Source of the DNA: Anaerotruncus sp. G3(2012)
GTDB taxonomy: Bacteria > Bacillota > Clostridia > Oscillospirales > Ruminococcaceae
Reading direction: 5' to 3'
NCBI RefSeq assembly: GCF_000403395.2
Contig: NZ_KE159657.1
Location: forward strand, 734,362-798,361
Length of the DNA: 64,000 nt
Part shown: positions 17,315 to 26,226 of the stretch, piece after piece
Layout: every line of letters starts with the position of its first letter
Numbering within the stretch: position 1 is the stretch's first letter
Program-made: the position numbers and the translations under genes
Notes under the pieces: model-generated
Seen by the model: the letters and a program-made list of their open reading frames with translations, nothing else
Told to the model about the DNA's origin: nothing
The model's database searches: none

Positions 17315-17742
17315 AAAAGATACTGCTGATGCATGGACCCAACATCAATCTGGTGGGGGAGCGGGAACCGGGAATTTATGGTTCCGAGAGCTTTGATTCG
17401 ATCAATCAGGAGACGGTCGCATATGCAAACCGTCTGGGGATGGAATGTGATGTGTTCCAATCGAACAGCGAAGGGGCGTTGATCGACCGTCTGCATGCGG
17501 CGCGGGGCGTTTACGACGGGGTGATCCTCAATGCAGGCGCTTATACCCATTACAGCATCGCGATCCGAGACGCAATCGCGGCCATCCGTATTCCGGTGAT
17601 CGAAGTCCACCTGTCAAACGTTCATGCGCGGGAGGAATTCCGGCATGTTTCGGTGATCGCGCCGGTCTGCAAGGGCGGTATCTTTGGGTTTGGAAAGGGA
17701 AGCTACCTGCTGGCAGTCGATGCACTGTCGCGGATCGAATGA
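17311..17742 (+). CDS. aroQ: type II 3-dehydroquinate dehydratase
   Basis: Third step of the shikimate pathway: dehydration of 3-dehydroquinate to 3-dehydroshikimate. 143 residues, dodecameric family length. The N terminus LMHGPNINLVGEREPGIYG carries the catalytic Tyr; NAGAYTHYS and EVHLSNVHAREEFR carry the substrate and catalytic His residues. It overlaps the previous gene by 4 bases and is 15 bases before the M24 peptidase. The order aroQ, M24 peptidase, efp matches yqhS-yqhT-efp of Bacillus subtilis. Confidence 0.96.
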   Translation: MKKILLMHGPNINLVGEREPGIYGSESFDSINQETVAYANRLGMECDVFQSNSEGALIDRLHAARGVYDGVILNAGAYTHYSIAIRDAIAAIRIPVIEVHLSNVHAREEFRHVSVIAPVCKGGIFGFGKGSYLLAVDALSRIE

Positions 17743-17757
17743 GGAGGGAATATCCAG

Positions 17758-18834
17758 ATGGAAGACAGGCTACAGAGGCTTGCGCAGCAGCTGCCGGATG
17801 ATATCGATGCAATGCTGATCTGCGAAGCGGTCAACCGGCAGTATTTCACCGGGCTGCGTTCGTCAGCGGGTACCCTGCTGGTTTTCAAACAGGCGCCAGC
17901 GGTCTTTTTGATTGATTCGCGTTATTACGAGCGTGCAAAAAAAGACATCCATGGATGCGAGGTCGTTTTGCAGGGGAAACTGTTTGAGCAGGTCAGCGAA
18001 TGGTTCCAGAGACATGGCGTCCGGACGGCGGCGGTCGAAGGGGATTATCTGAACCTTTCTCAATACGCCCGATTCAAAGAAGGCCTCCCCAAGGTTTCTC
18101 TGGTTTCGAAGCCGGAGATTGACTCGGCGATCCGGCGGATGCGGATGATTAAATCGCCGGAGGAAATCGCTTCGGTCAGAGCGGCCCAGAAGATTACCGA
18201 TGATGCATTTTCCCACATCTGCGGTTATATTAAGGAAGGCCGAACCGAGCGTGAGATCGCCGGCGAGCTGCTGGATTTCTGTTACCGGCATGGTTCCGAG
18301 CGCCCTTCCTTTGATTACATCGTGGTTTCTGGAAAAAATTCCTCCATGCCTCACGGAGTGCCGGGGGAAAAACCGGTAGAGCGAGGAGATTTTATCACGA
18401 TGGATTTCGGCTGCATGATCGACGGCTACTGCTCGGATATGACCCGGACTGTCGCAGTAGGTGCGCTTTCGGATGAGCAGCACCGGGTTTATCAAACAGT
18501 GCTGGATGCCCAGCTTGCGGGGATCGCAGCGGTGCGCGCGGGAGTCTCCTGTAAGACTGTCGATGCGGCTGCGCGGGACCTGATTACAGCGGCCGGATAT
18601 GGGGAGGCATTCGGACATGGGACCGGGCATTCTCTGGGAATTGAGATCCATGAGCCGCCAGCTTTTTCAAAGTCTGACGAAACAATCTGCGAGGCAGGCA
18701 TGGTGCTTTCGGTGGAACCTGGCATCTATCTGGAGGGGAAGTTTGGTGTGCGGATTGAGGACCTCGTCCATATTACGGCGGATGGATGCGAGAATTTGAC
18801 CGCATCCGAAAAAAAGCTGCTGGTCCTCCCATAA
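17758..18834 (+). CDS. Xaa-Pro aminopeptidase/dipeptidase, M24B family
   Basis: Cytoplasmic metallopeptidase acting at Xaa-Pro bonds, 358 residues (Bacillus YqhT type). An N-terminal creatinase-like domain (1-130) precedes the pita-bread catalytic domain. Metal ligands: Asp of MDFGCMIDGYCSDMTRT (two Asp), His of GHGTGHSLGIEIHEPP, Glu of VEPGIYLEG and Glu of VRIEDLVH. GAGGAGGG lies upstream of the ATG. It is the third gene of the aroQ unit and conserved next to efp. Confidence 0.94.
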   Translation: MEDRLQRLAQQLPDDIDAMLICEAVNRQYFTGLRSSAGTLLVFKQAPAVFLIDSRYYERAKKDIHGCEVVLQGKLFEQVSEWFQRHGVRTAAVEGDYLNLSQYARFKEGLPKVSLVSKPEIDSAIRRMRMIKSPEEIASVRAAQKITDDAFSHICGYIKEGRTEREIAGELLDFCYRHGSERPSFDYIVVSGKNSSMPHGVPGEKPVERGDFITMDFGCMIDGYCSDMTRTVAVGALSDEQHRVYQTVLDAQLAGIAAVRAGVSCKTVDAAARDLITAAGYGEAFGHGTGHSLGIEIHEPPAFSKSDETICEAGMVLSVEPGIYLEGKFGVRIEDLVHITADGCENLTASEKKLLVLP

Positions 18835-18961
18835 TAGCCATCCGTTGAGGCGAGTACAGGCAATAGCCCGCATCAGGTTTGCGACATCTTCTCAACATCC
18901 TGAAACTGTAAGATTTTGTATGGATATACAGAATAAATTATCAGATTCCCCGCAAAAGGGC

Positions 18962-18990
18962 TTGCAATATTTGTGATTTTGCTATAAAAT
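18962..18990 (+). promoter_or_regulatory. promoter of efp
   Basis: TTGCAA (18962-18967), 17-base spacer, TAAAAT (18985-18990), about 86 bases before the efp ATG. Confidence 0.7.
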
Positions 18991-19075
18991 TAGAGTGTTA
19001 ATCATTGATACAGCGTTGCCCTGCCTGGAATCGGGGAACATCAAGGATTGTATCATAACTTTTGGAGGTAACAAT

Positions 19076-19633
19076 ATGATTTCTGCCGGCGATTTTAGGA
19101 ATGGCGTGACCTTTGAGATGGATGGAAATGTTGTCCAGATCATCGAGTTCCAGCATGTGAAGCCTGGAAAGGGCGCAGCGTTTGTCAGAACCAAGATCAG
19201 GAATGTCATTTCTGGTGCGGTGACTGAGAAAACCTTCAGCCCGACCGAAAAATTTCCGACTGCGTTTGTCGAGAGAAAGGACATGCAGTACCTGTATCAG
19301 GACGGCGATCTCTATTATTTTATGGATAATGAGACCTATGAGAACATCCCGATTTCCGCAGATACCCTTGGGGACAATTTCAAGTTTGTCAAGGAAAATA
19401 TGGACTGCAAGGTTCTTTCCTACAAGGGGAATGTATTCGGTGTGGAGCCCCCGTTCTTTGTAGAGCTGGAGGTCGTTGAGACCGATCCCGGCTTTAAAGG
19501 CGATACCGCGACCAATGCTACCAAGCCCGCAAAGCTCGAGACAGGCGCTGAGATCAAGGTTCCGCTGTTTATCGAGGAAGGGGATCACATCAAAGTGGAT
19601 ACCCGTACCGGTGAATATATGGAGCGCGCATAA
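19076..19633 (+). CDS. efp: translation elongation factor P
   Basis: Rescues ribosomes stalled at polyproline. 185 residues, the standard length, with three beta-barrel domains. The loop [13 protein letters not shown] carries the Lys at the position that is modified in other bacteria. The ATG at 19076 has GGAGG upstream; the frame is open further upstream to 18995 but the extra residues are not EF-P-like and overlap the promoter region. Polyproline substrates do occur in this window (the repeat protein at 63.2 kb). Confidence 0.97.
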   Translation: MISAGDFRNGVTFEMDGNVVQIIEFQHVKPGKGAAFVRTKIRNVISGAVTEKTFSPTEKFPTAFVERKDMQYLYQDGDLYYFMDNETYENIPISADTLGDNFKFVKENMDCKVLSYKGNVFGVEPPFFVELEVVETDPGFKGDTATNATKPAKLETGAEIKVPLFIEEGDHIKVDTRTGEYMERA

Positions 19634-19686
19634 TTACAGATTTTTTCGATTATTGTGATATTTTATAAAAAAGGGAGGTAACTGCT

Positions 19687-20124
19687 ATGACAATTACCGA
19701 AAGAGCTGCTTATATCAAGGGACTGGCCGAGGGGCTGGGCATTGATGATTCGACCAAAGAAGGGAAGATTATCAATGCGCTGATTGGTGCGATAGATGAT
19801 ATGTCCCTTACCATTTCCGACCTGGAGTCTCAGATTGATGAGCTGAGTGAGCAGGTGGAAACGATCGACGAGGATCTGGGGAGCCTGGAAGAGGATTTCT
19901 ATGACCTCGATGATGAGTGTGGCTGCGGCTGTGAGGACGATGAGGATGACGATTATCTGGACGGCGACCTCTACGAAGTCTGCTGCCCGACCTGCGGGGA
20001 CACTGTCTGCATCGACTCCGACATGCTGGAAGAGGGGCAGACTACCTGCCCGAACTGCGGTGAACTGCTCGAGTTCGATCTGGAAGAGGACTGCGGGGAC
20101 GATCATTGCGATTGCGATAAATAA
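19687..20124 (+). CDS. CD1247-type acidic protein with C-terminal zinc ribbon
   Basis: A 145-residue, very acidic protein. Residues 1-75 are helical and coiled-coil-like (ITERAAYIKGLAEGLGID, later SDLESQIDELSEQVETID). A Cys/Asp-rich linker (CGCGCEDDEDDD) leads to a zinc ribbon with CPTCGD and CPNCGE (about 100-135). The tail again holds Cys and His (DCGDDHCDCDK). This matches the clostridial family named for CD1247, of unknown role. It follows efp after 53 bases with its own GGGAGG site and ends at a strong terminator. Confidence 0.8.
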   Translation: MTITERAAYIKGLAEGLGIDDSTKEGKIINALIGAIDDMSLTISDLESQIDELSEQVETIDEDLGSLEEDFYDLDDECGCGCEDDEDDDYLDGDLYEVCCPTCGDTVCIDSDMLEEGQTTCPNCGELLEFDLEEDCGDDHCDCDK

Positions 20125-20147
20125 GCTGTTCGGCTTGTATCTTAGGG

Positions 20148-20177
20148 AAACACCCCGCTTGCCCGCGGGGTGTTTTC
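20148..20177 (+). terminator. terminator after the efp unit
   Basis: AAACACCCCGC (20148-20158) pairs with GCGGGGTGTTT (20165-20175), followed by TC. Confidence 0.85.
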
Positions 20178-20219
20178 GTGAGGGCAGGCTGGGAAAAAGT
20201 AGTTGAATGAGGGGACGGA

Positions 20220-21266
20220 ATGGTAAAAAAGAAATGGGTTGCACTCCTGATCTCTGCTTTGGGGATCGCCCTGGTGCTTGGAGCGCTGGAACGGGCGTCT
20301 GCAAACCGTCTGGTAACAGGAACCTCATTCGTGATGGACACTGTCGTGCAATATAGTTTCTATGGGAAGCATGCGCAAGAGGCAAGAGATATGGTTGCGC
20401 AGGAGCTTTCCTCGATTGAATCCCGGATGTCGATGCATTTGGAGGATTCAGAGATCAGCGAGTTGAACCGGAATGCGGGGAAAAACGCAGTCCAGCTTTC
20501 GGAAGATACATATGAATTGCTTTCCCGCAGCGTTGCATATGCGGAACAAACAAGCGGCATTTTTGATGTGACCATCGCGCCGCTCGCTTCTGCATGGGGG
20601 ATTACCTCCGATCATCCGCAGGTTCCGGAGCAGAGCCGGATTGATGCACTGCTCGCGTTGGTGGGCTATCAGGACGTTCAGCTCGATCCAGATTCTGCAT
20701 CTGCCCGTCTTGCCCGGGAAGGGCAGGCGGTGGATGTTGGGGGGATCGCCAAAGGGTATGCCTGCGATGTTGCCAGAAGAATCGCACAGGAATGCGGTGT
20801 CAAGTCCGGGTATCTGTCGATCGGGGGGAACATCATGGTGATCGGGGAAAAGCCGGACAAAACCCCCTTTAAATTTGGCATCCGTGACCCGAGAGGCACG
20901 CCCAACCAATATTTTGGGGTTGTCACGATCCCGGATCTTACGATCGCTACGTCAGGAGATTACGAACGCTTTTTTGAGCAGGGTGGGGTTCGTTACCACC
21001 ACATCCTTGACCCGAGAACCGGTTATCCTGCCCAGGAGGGGCTGATGTCGGTTTCGGTAATCTCTCCGGACGGTGCGTACGCCGATTTTATGTCAACCTG
21101 GCTGTTCATCATGGGGCGTGAATTTGTGGTTGAGAATCTGAATAACTTTGATTGTGGCCTGGTGGCGGTTGATCTGGAAAACCGGGTTTATGTTTCGGAA
21201 AATCTGAAAGACAGATTTTTTCCGGCAGATCAGACTGGTGTCTACCAGTTCGAGGGGACGCCATGA
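20220..21266 (+). CDS. apbE: FAD:protein FMN transferase ApbE
   Basis: Extracytoplasmic, membrane-anchored enzyme that attaches FMN from FAD to Thr of target proteins, here most likely RnfD and RnfG encoded just downstream. 348 residues; an uncleaved hydrophobic N-terminal segment (about 7-24) without a lipobox Cys. Family motifs: FVMDTVVQYSFYG, DVGGIAKGYACD (near 172), SIGGNIMVIG, and HHILDPRTGYPA (near 260), whose Asp/His region binds Mg-FAD. It overlaps the following gene by 4 bases. Confidence 0.95.
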   Translation: MVKKKWVALLISALGIALVLGALERASANRLVTGTSFVMDTVVQYSFYGKHAQEARDMVAQELSSIESRMSMHLEDSEISELNRNAGKNAVQLSEDTYELLSRSVAYAEQTSGIFDVTIAPLASAWGITSDHPQVPEQSRIDALLALVGYQDVQLDPDSASARLAREGQAVDVGGIAKGYACDVARRIAQECGVKSGYLSIGGNIMVIGEKPDKTPFKFGIRDPRGTPNQYFGVVTIPDLTIATSGDYERFFEQGGVRYHHILDPRTGYPAQEGLMSVSVISPDGAYADFMSTWLFIMGREFVVENLNNFDCGLVAVDLENRVYVSENLKDRFFPADQTGVYQFEGTP

Positions 21267-21766
21267 GATACAAAGCGGCAAGACCTGCGCTTCTGGGGCT
21301 TCTGTTCGCACTTTCGGTTGTGCTTAACCTTGTAGAAGCCGGATTTTCCGGACTGGTCCCAATTCCGGGGATCAAGCTGGGGCTTTCCAATGTCGTAACC
21401 ATGTATTGCCTGTTCTGTATGGGTAAGCGGGAAGCCTTTCTATTGGCGGGGCTGAAGGCGTTTTTTGTCCTCCTGACCCGCGGACTGGTTGGTGCGTGTC
21501 TGAGCCTTTCCGGGGGGCTGCTTTCGGTGGCGATGATGCTGCTGCTGAAAAAGCTGGGCCGCAACAGATTGAGCCATACCTTTTTGAGCATTTCCGGAGG
21601 GGTGTCCCACAATGTCGGGCAGATTTCTGTGGCAGCTCTGATCCTTGAAAGCAGCGCGGTGTTTTATTACCTGCCGGTTTTGATGATCTCCGGAGTGGGG
21701 ATGGGGCTGTTGACCGGCATACTCTTGCGGCAGCTCCTGCCGTATCTGAACAGAATCTTTTTTTGA
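21263..21766 (+). CDS. Gx transporter family membrane protein (heptaprenyl-diphosphate-synthase component I-like)
   Basis: Polytopic membrane protein, 167 residues, five to six helices, with the family stretch PIPGIKLGLSNVVTMYCLF near residue 32 and LTRGLVGACLSLSGG near residue 72. The family resembles S-components of ECF transporters; the older name linking it to heptaprenyl diphosphate synthase is doubtful. It is often found beside apbE and Rnf genes, as here, where a flavin- or quinone-related substrate would make sense, but that is inference. Confidence 0.85.
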   Translation: MRYKAARPALLGLLFALSVVLNLVEAGFSGLVPIPGIKLGLSNVVTMYCLFCMGKREAFLLAGLKAFFVLLTRGLVGACLSLSGGLLSVAMMLLLKKLGRNRLSHTFLSISGGVSHNVGQISVAALILESSAVFYYLPVLMISGVGMGLLTGILLRQLLPYLNRIFF

Positions 21767-21786
21767 TGTTCCAGCGTCAGAATTGT

Positions 21787-21962
21787 GATATAGTCAACAT
21801 ACTGAAAGAGAAGAGCTTGTTTTTAAGCGGCAGGCAGAAGCACGCAGGGCGTGTTGGATGATTCTGTAATCTGAACAGGGCTGCTGTCAGCAGCCGCCTG
21901 CGGCAGTCTCGCCGCAGGCTTGAAAAGAATCAGAATGCTTCTTTTCAAGTGCTTCAATGATA
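21787..21962 (+). repeat. structured repeat element, copy A (rnfC leader)
   Basis: This segment aligns with 61177-61333 along its length: shared blocks are GAT--AGTCAA, ACTGAAA, GCTTGTTTTT, TGTAATCT-AA, TGCGGCA-TCTCGC and TTG-AAAGAAT. It contains two hairpins: CCTGCGGC/GCCGCAGG and CTTGAAAAG/CTTTTCAAG. In the other copy these positions also pair, with different bases, which points to a conserved RNA or DNA fold. It occupies most of the gap before rnfC. Confidence 0.55.
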
Positions 21963-21996
21963 ATTTGCAATGTAAATCTCAAGGAGGAAAAGGGAA

Positions 21997-23310
21997 ATGA
22001 GTTTTTTGCAAAAAACCATGAAGGGTGCGAAAATCGGACACTTCAAAAACACGGAAAACAGCCCTAGTGTCGTGATGCCGATCCCGCAGGAAGTCTGCAT
22101 TTCGATGTCACAGCACATGGGACCGCCGTGTAAGCCGGTCGTCGCAAAGGGGGATACCGTAAAGGTCGGGACCCTGGTTGGCGACAGTGATGCGTTCCTT
22201 TCCGCACCGATCCATTCGAGCGTTTCGGGCACCGTCAAGGAGATCAGCGAGATCGTGGTCGCCAACGGGTCGAAATGCCAGGTCGTCGTCATTGCGGCTG
22301 ACGGCGAGCAGACAGTGGATGAAAATGTGAAGCCGCCTGTTGTGGAAACCCACGCGGATTTTGTCAAGGCGATCAAGAATTCCGGTCTGGTGGGGCTTGG
22401 CGGCGCAGGTTTTCCGACCCACATCAAGATGAACCCCAAAAATCTGGATGCGGTCGATACACTGGTCATCAACGCGGCGGAGTGCGAACCCTACATTACT
22501 TCCGACTATCGCACGATGCTTGAGCGTACGCAGGATATTCTGGACGGAATTGCGGCAATCAAAAAGTTCATCGGGATCAAACAGGTGAAGATCGGCATTG
22601 AAAACAACAAACCGAAGGCGATCGAACTGCTCAAAAAAGAGACTGCGAACGATCCCAGCGTCGAAGTTTGCAGTCTGCCATCCCTCTATCCGAAGGGGGC
22701 CGAGAAAGTCACGATCTTCGAGACGACCGGGCGGGTGGTCAAAGAGGGGATGCTGCCTGCGGATGCCGGCGTCATCTTGGATAATGTGACTTCGGTCGCG
22801 TTTATCGGGCAGTACCTGCGCACAGGGATGCCGCTGGTCACCAAATGCCTGACTGTCGATGGGGATGCGATCGCCGAGCCGAAGAATGTGGTTGTCCCGA
22901 TCGGTACCCGCTATGCGGATGTTATCGCTTTCTGCGGCGGTTATAAAAAGCCTGCCAAAAAGCTGATTATGGGTGGTCCGATGATGGGCATTCTCGTTTA
23001 CAGCGACAGCTATCCGGTACTCAAAAACAACAATGCTCTGCTCGCATTCAGCTCGGAGCGCGCGATTATCGAGCCGGAAAGCCCCTGCATCCGCTGCGGG
23101 CGCTGCATGAACACCTGCCCCTACCAGCTCCAGCCGCGTCAGATAGAACTTGCCGCCCAAAACGACAATATCGAAATGCTGAACCGGCTGAAGGTCATGC
23201 TCTGCATGGAATGCGGTTGTTGTTCGTATGTCTGCCCCGCCAAACGGAACCTGACCTTCTCAAACAAACTGGCAAAACAGAAGGTTCGTGCGGCTTCGGC
23301 GAAAAAATAA
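21997..23310 (+). CDS. rnfC: Rnf complex subunit RnfC
   Basis: Soluble NADH-binding subunit of the ferredoxin:NAD+ oxidoreductase that couples electron transfer to ion export. 437 residues. A barrel-sandwich N-terminal domain is followed by the flavin/NADH-binding region (SGLVGLGGAGFPTHIKM near residue 127; INAAECEPYITSDY near 163). Two [4Fe-4S] motifs lie at the C-terminus: CIRCGRCMNTCP (about 364-375) and CMECGCCSYVCP (about 403-414). AGGAGG precedes the ATG. First gene of rnfCDGEAB. Confidence 0.97.
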   Translation: MSFLQKTMKGAKIGHFKNTENSPSVVMPIPQEVCISMSQHMGPPCKPVVAKGDTVKVGTLVGDSDAFLSAPIHSSVSGTVKEISEIVVANGSKCQVVVIAADGEQTVDENVKPPVVETHADFVKAIKNSGLVGLGGAGFPTHIKMNPKNLDAVDTLVINAAECEPYITSDYRTMLERTQDILDGIAAIKKFIGIKQVKIGIENNKPKAIELLKKETANDPSVEVCSLPSLYPKGAEKVTIFETTGRVVKEGMLPADAGVILDNVTSVAFIGQYLRTGMPLVTKCLTVDGDAIAEPKNVVVPIGTRYADVIAFCGGYKKPAKKLIMGGPMMGILVYSDSYPVLKNNNALLAFSSERAIIEPESPCIRCGRCMNTCPYQLQPRQIELAAQNDNIEMLNRLKVMLCMECGCCSYVCPAKRNLTFSNKLAKQKVRAASAKK

Positions 23311-23326
23311 GATAGGAGGGCTTATT

Positions 23327-24361
23327 TTGGCTACAAACACTGAAAATCAGGTGGTACAGACGGAATCGGCGGTCAGCTCCAAGCTGATGATGACCCCGTC
23401 CCCACATGTCAAAGATTCGATCAATACCCAGAAGGTCATGCTCACAGTGGCAATCGCCCTGCTTCCGTCCCTTCTGGCAGCGCTCTATTATTTCAGCTTT
23501 CCTGCACTCGTACTGGTGGCAACCTGTGTGATTTCCTGTGTGGTTTTTGAGCAGCTTTTCTGTATGGTGACCAAAACCCAGAGCAGTATCCATGATTGCA
23601 GCGCAGTTGTCACCGGCATGATCCTTGGATTTAATGTCCCGGTTACGCTTCCGCTCTGGATGGCCATTGTCGGTTCGTTTATTGCGATCGTTGTGGTAAA
23701 ATGCCTGTTCGGCGGCATCGGCTGCAACTTCGCAAACCCGGCGGCGACCGCCCGTATCTTCCTGCTGGTTTCGTTCGCAACCGCAATGACCAACTGGGTT
23801 GCGCCCCTGCATGGCGTTGCGGATACCGTTGCAAGTGCTACCCCCGGTCGTGCGATGTGCAATGTCATGGGTGTTGATTACCTTGCAGCGGCGACCCCGC
23901 TTAGCAGCCATGTTGTCGAAAAACCCGGATTTATGCAGCTTCTGCTCGGGCAGCATGGTGGTTCGCTGGGTGAGACCTGCGCGATCGCGCTTATCATCGG
24001 CGGTGCATTCCTGCTCTGGCGCGGCATTATCACCTGGCATATCCCGGTTTCGGTGATCGGCAGCGTCTTTGTATTTGCGCTTCTCTTTGGACAGGATCCG
24101 ATCTTCTCAATCCTCACCGGCGGTGTTATGATCGGTGCATTCTTCATGGCGACCGATTATTCGACCAGCCCGGTCACTCCGAAAGGCCAGATTATTTTTG
24201 GTATCGGTATCGGCTTCATCACGATGGTGATCCGCACATTCTGTTCCTATCCGGAAGGAATGTCCTTTGCGATCCTTCTGATGAACATTCTGACTCCGCA
24301 CATCGACAGCCTCACGATGACCAAACCGTTTGGCGCTGTCTTTGCAGAGAAAAACAAATAA
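23327..24361 (+). CDS. rnfD: Rnf complex subunit RnfD
   Basis: Integral membrane subunit carrying covalent FMN; 344 residues with about nine helices. The flavinylation motif is within DTVASATPGR, where the Thr of SATP is the expected FMN site. A TTG start at 23327 is chosen because AGGAGGG ends 6 bases before it; an upstream ATG in frame overlaps rnfC and has no ribosome binding site. The N-terminal stretch TPSPHVKDSINTQKVML is typical of RnfD. Confidence 0.95.
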   Translation: MATNTENQVVQTESAVSSKLMMTPSPHVKDSINTQKVMLTVAIALLPSLLAALYYFSFPALVLVATCVISCVVFEQLFCMVTKTQSSIHDCSAVVTGMILGFNVPVTLPLWMAIVGSFIAIVVVKCLFGGIGCNFANPAATARIFLLVSFATAMTNWVAPLHGVADTVASATPGRAMCNVMGVDYLAAATPLSSHVVEKPGFMQLLLGQHGGSLGETCAIALIIGGAFLLWRGIITWHIPVSVIGSVFVFALLFGQDPIFSILTGGVMIGAFFMATDYSTSPVTPKGQIIFGIGIGFITMVIRTFCSYPEGMSFAILLMNILTPHIDSLTMTKPFGAVFAEKNK

Positions 24362-24378
24362 GGGGAGGCGTGCGATTT

Positions 24379-24885
24379 ATGAATATGACAAAACCTGTAA
24401 TTGTTCTGACGGTTATCTGTATTGTCTGCTCGGCGCTGCTCGGCGCAACCTATACCGCGACAGCTCCTCTGATTGCGGCTTCTGAAAAAGCAGCTTCGGA
24501 TGCGGCGATGATCGAGGTGCTGCCGGGTGCGGCATCGTTTACCGAGATTCCGGTTGAACTGGAAGGCGTGCTTACTGTGGCCAAGGACGACAGTGGGCTT
24601 GGTTATGCATTTAAAGTGCAGGACAAGGGGTTTGGCGGTGCATATACGATTATGGTCGGCATCAGCTCTGACGGAAAGGTCACGGGCGCAAAGCTGCTTG
24701 ACAACAGTGAAACCCCGGGACTTGGTTCCAAAACCGGTTCGGCGGATTTCATCCAGCGGTTTGTTGGGGTGGAATCCAGCGGTGTTGAGGGCGTACAGGC
24801 GATTACCGGCGCAACCATCTCGTCCAATGCATTTAAAAGATGCGTACAGACTGCTTATACCGCGTTCGACAGCGTAAACGCGTAG
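24379..24885 (+). CDS. rnfG: Rnf complex subunit RnfG
   Basis: Membrane-anchored subunit with an FMN-binding domain facing outside; 168 residues. One N-terminal helix (about 6-28) precedes the domain. The covalent FMN site is the Thr of ITGATISSNA near residue 145, the classic ApbE target motif. The substrate-facing motif SETPGLGSK is near residue 112. The ATG at 24379 fits GGGGAGG better than the GTG at 24370, which lies too close. Confidence 0.96.
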   Translation: MNMTKPVIVLTVICIVCSALLGATYTATAPLIAASEKAASDAAMIEVLPGAASFTEIPVELEGVLTVAKDDSGLGYAFKVQDKGFGGAYTIMVGISSDGKVTGAKLLDNSETPGLGSKTGSADFIQRFVGVESSGVEGVQAITGATISSNAFKRCVQTAYTAFDSVNA

Positions 24886-24898
24886 GGGAGGGTGTATA

Positions 24899-25621
24899 AT
24901 GGCTAATTCTACAAAGGCGAAACCAAGTTATCTGGCAACATTGACCAATGGTATTATCAAAGAAAACCCTGTTCTGGTGTTGATCCTCGGTACCTGTCCG
25001 ACCCTTGCGGTCACCACCATGGCGATCAATGGGCTTGGCATGGGCCTTGCGGCTACCGTTGTTCTGATCTGCTCCAACATCGTAATCTCTCTGCTCAAAA
25101 AGGTGATCCCGGACACCGTCCGAATCCCTTGCTATATCGTTGTCATTGCGGCGTTTGTGACCATCGTCCAGTTCCTGGTCAAGGCATATGCCCCGGCGCT
25201 TGACAGCGCGCTCGGCGTATTCCTGCCTCTCATCGTCGTAAACTGCATCATCCTCGGCCGCGCCGAGATGTTCGCAAACAAAAACGACGTAATTTCCTCT
25301 GCACTGGATGGCCTTGGCATGGGCATCGGCTTTACGCTTGCGCTTTTCTGCATGGGTTCGGTCCGTGAGATCCTCGGCAACGGGACCTGGATGTCCGGCG
25401 CTTCCTGGATCGGCATTCAGAATGGCATCAACCTCCACTGGGAAAATCCGATCATCGTATTCCTGCTCGCTCCCGGCGGTTTCATGGTCTTTGGAGCGCT
25501 GGTTGCGCTGGTCAACTTCCTGACCAAAGGCAAAGCGATCAAGAAAAAAGAGTTTGGCTGTGAAGGCTGCCCGTCGGCTGCGGCCTGCAAAGCTGCCCAA
25601 AAAGGAGGCTGTAACGCATGA
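24899..25621 (+). CDS. rnfE: Rnf complex subunit RnfE
   Basis: Integral membrane subunit, 240 residues, six helices, homologous to RnfA (shared NP...LGTCPTLAVT and GVFLPLIVVNC motifs). The Cys of LGTCP and VNCIILGRAE are the expected ligands of the membrane-embedded [2Fe-2S] cluster formed with RnfA. After the last helix comes a Cys-rich cytoplasmic tail (FGCEGCPSAAACKAAQKGGC). The last codons overlap rnfA by 4 bases. Confidence 0.96.
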   Translation: MANSTKAKPSYLATLTNGIIKENPVLVLILGTCPTLAVTTMAINGLGMGLAATVVLICSNIVISLLKKVIPDTVRIPCYIVVIAAFVTIVQFLVKAYAPALDSALGVFLPLIVVNCIILGRAEMFANKNDVISSALDGLGMGIGFTLALFCMGSVREILGNGTWMSGASWIGIQNGINLHWENPIIVFLLAPGGFMVFGALVALVNFLTKGKAIKKKEFGCEGCPSAAACKAAQKGGCNA

Positions 25622-26211
25622 AACAATTTGCAATTATTCTCATCAGCGCGGTACTGCTCAATAACTACGTCCTCTCCCGGTTCCTGGGTATCTGCCCGTT
25701 TTTGGGCGTCAGCAAAAAGCTGGATTCCGCTTTCGGCATGAGCGTTGCGGTAACTTTTGTCATGGCGCTGGCCACCGCTGCAACCTGGCCGATCTACACA
25801 TACATTCTGCTCCCGAATGGGCTGGCCTACCTCCAGACGATCGCATTCATCCTGATTATTGCGGCGTTAGTGCAGTTCATCGAGATTGCGCTGAAAAAGT
25901 ACATCCCATCCCTGCATGCTGCACTGGGAATCTATCTTCCGCTGATTACCACCAACTGTGCGGTGCTCGGCGTCACCATCCTCAATCTGGATGAAGGCTA
26001 CAATTTTGCCGAGTCGATGGTCAATGCGGTCGGTTCCGGTCTGGGCTTCATGCTGGCGATGGTGCTTTTTTCGGGCGTCCGTTCCCGTGTTGACGCAGCC
26101 AGGACGATCCCGAAGGCATATCAGGGAATCCCGATCACCCTGACTGCGGCAGCGATCTGCTCGGTCAGCTTTATGGGCTTCAGCGGCATCGTTGACGGCC
26201 TGTTCCATTGA
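25618..26211 (+). CDS. rnfA: Rnf complex subunit RnfA
   Basis: Integral membrane subunit, 197 residues, six helices. The motifs LGICPFLGVSKK (near 25) and LPLITTNCAVLG (near 105) supply the Cys ligands for the shared [2Fe-2S] cluster with RnfE. Start overlaps the rnfE stop (ATGA). Confidence 0.97.
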   Translation: MKQFAIILISAVLLNNYVLSRFLGICPFLGVSKKLDSAFGMSVAVTFVMALATAATWPIYTYILLPNGLAYLQTIAFILIIAALVQFIEIALKKYIPSLHAALGIYLPLITTNCAVLGVTILNLDEGYNFAESMVNAVGSGLGFMLAMVLFSGVRSRVDAARTIPKAYQGIPITLTAAAICSVSFMGFSGIVDGLFH

Positions 26212-26226
26212 TAGGGGGTAGTAAAG

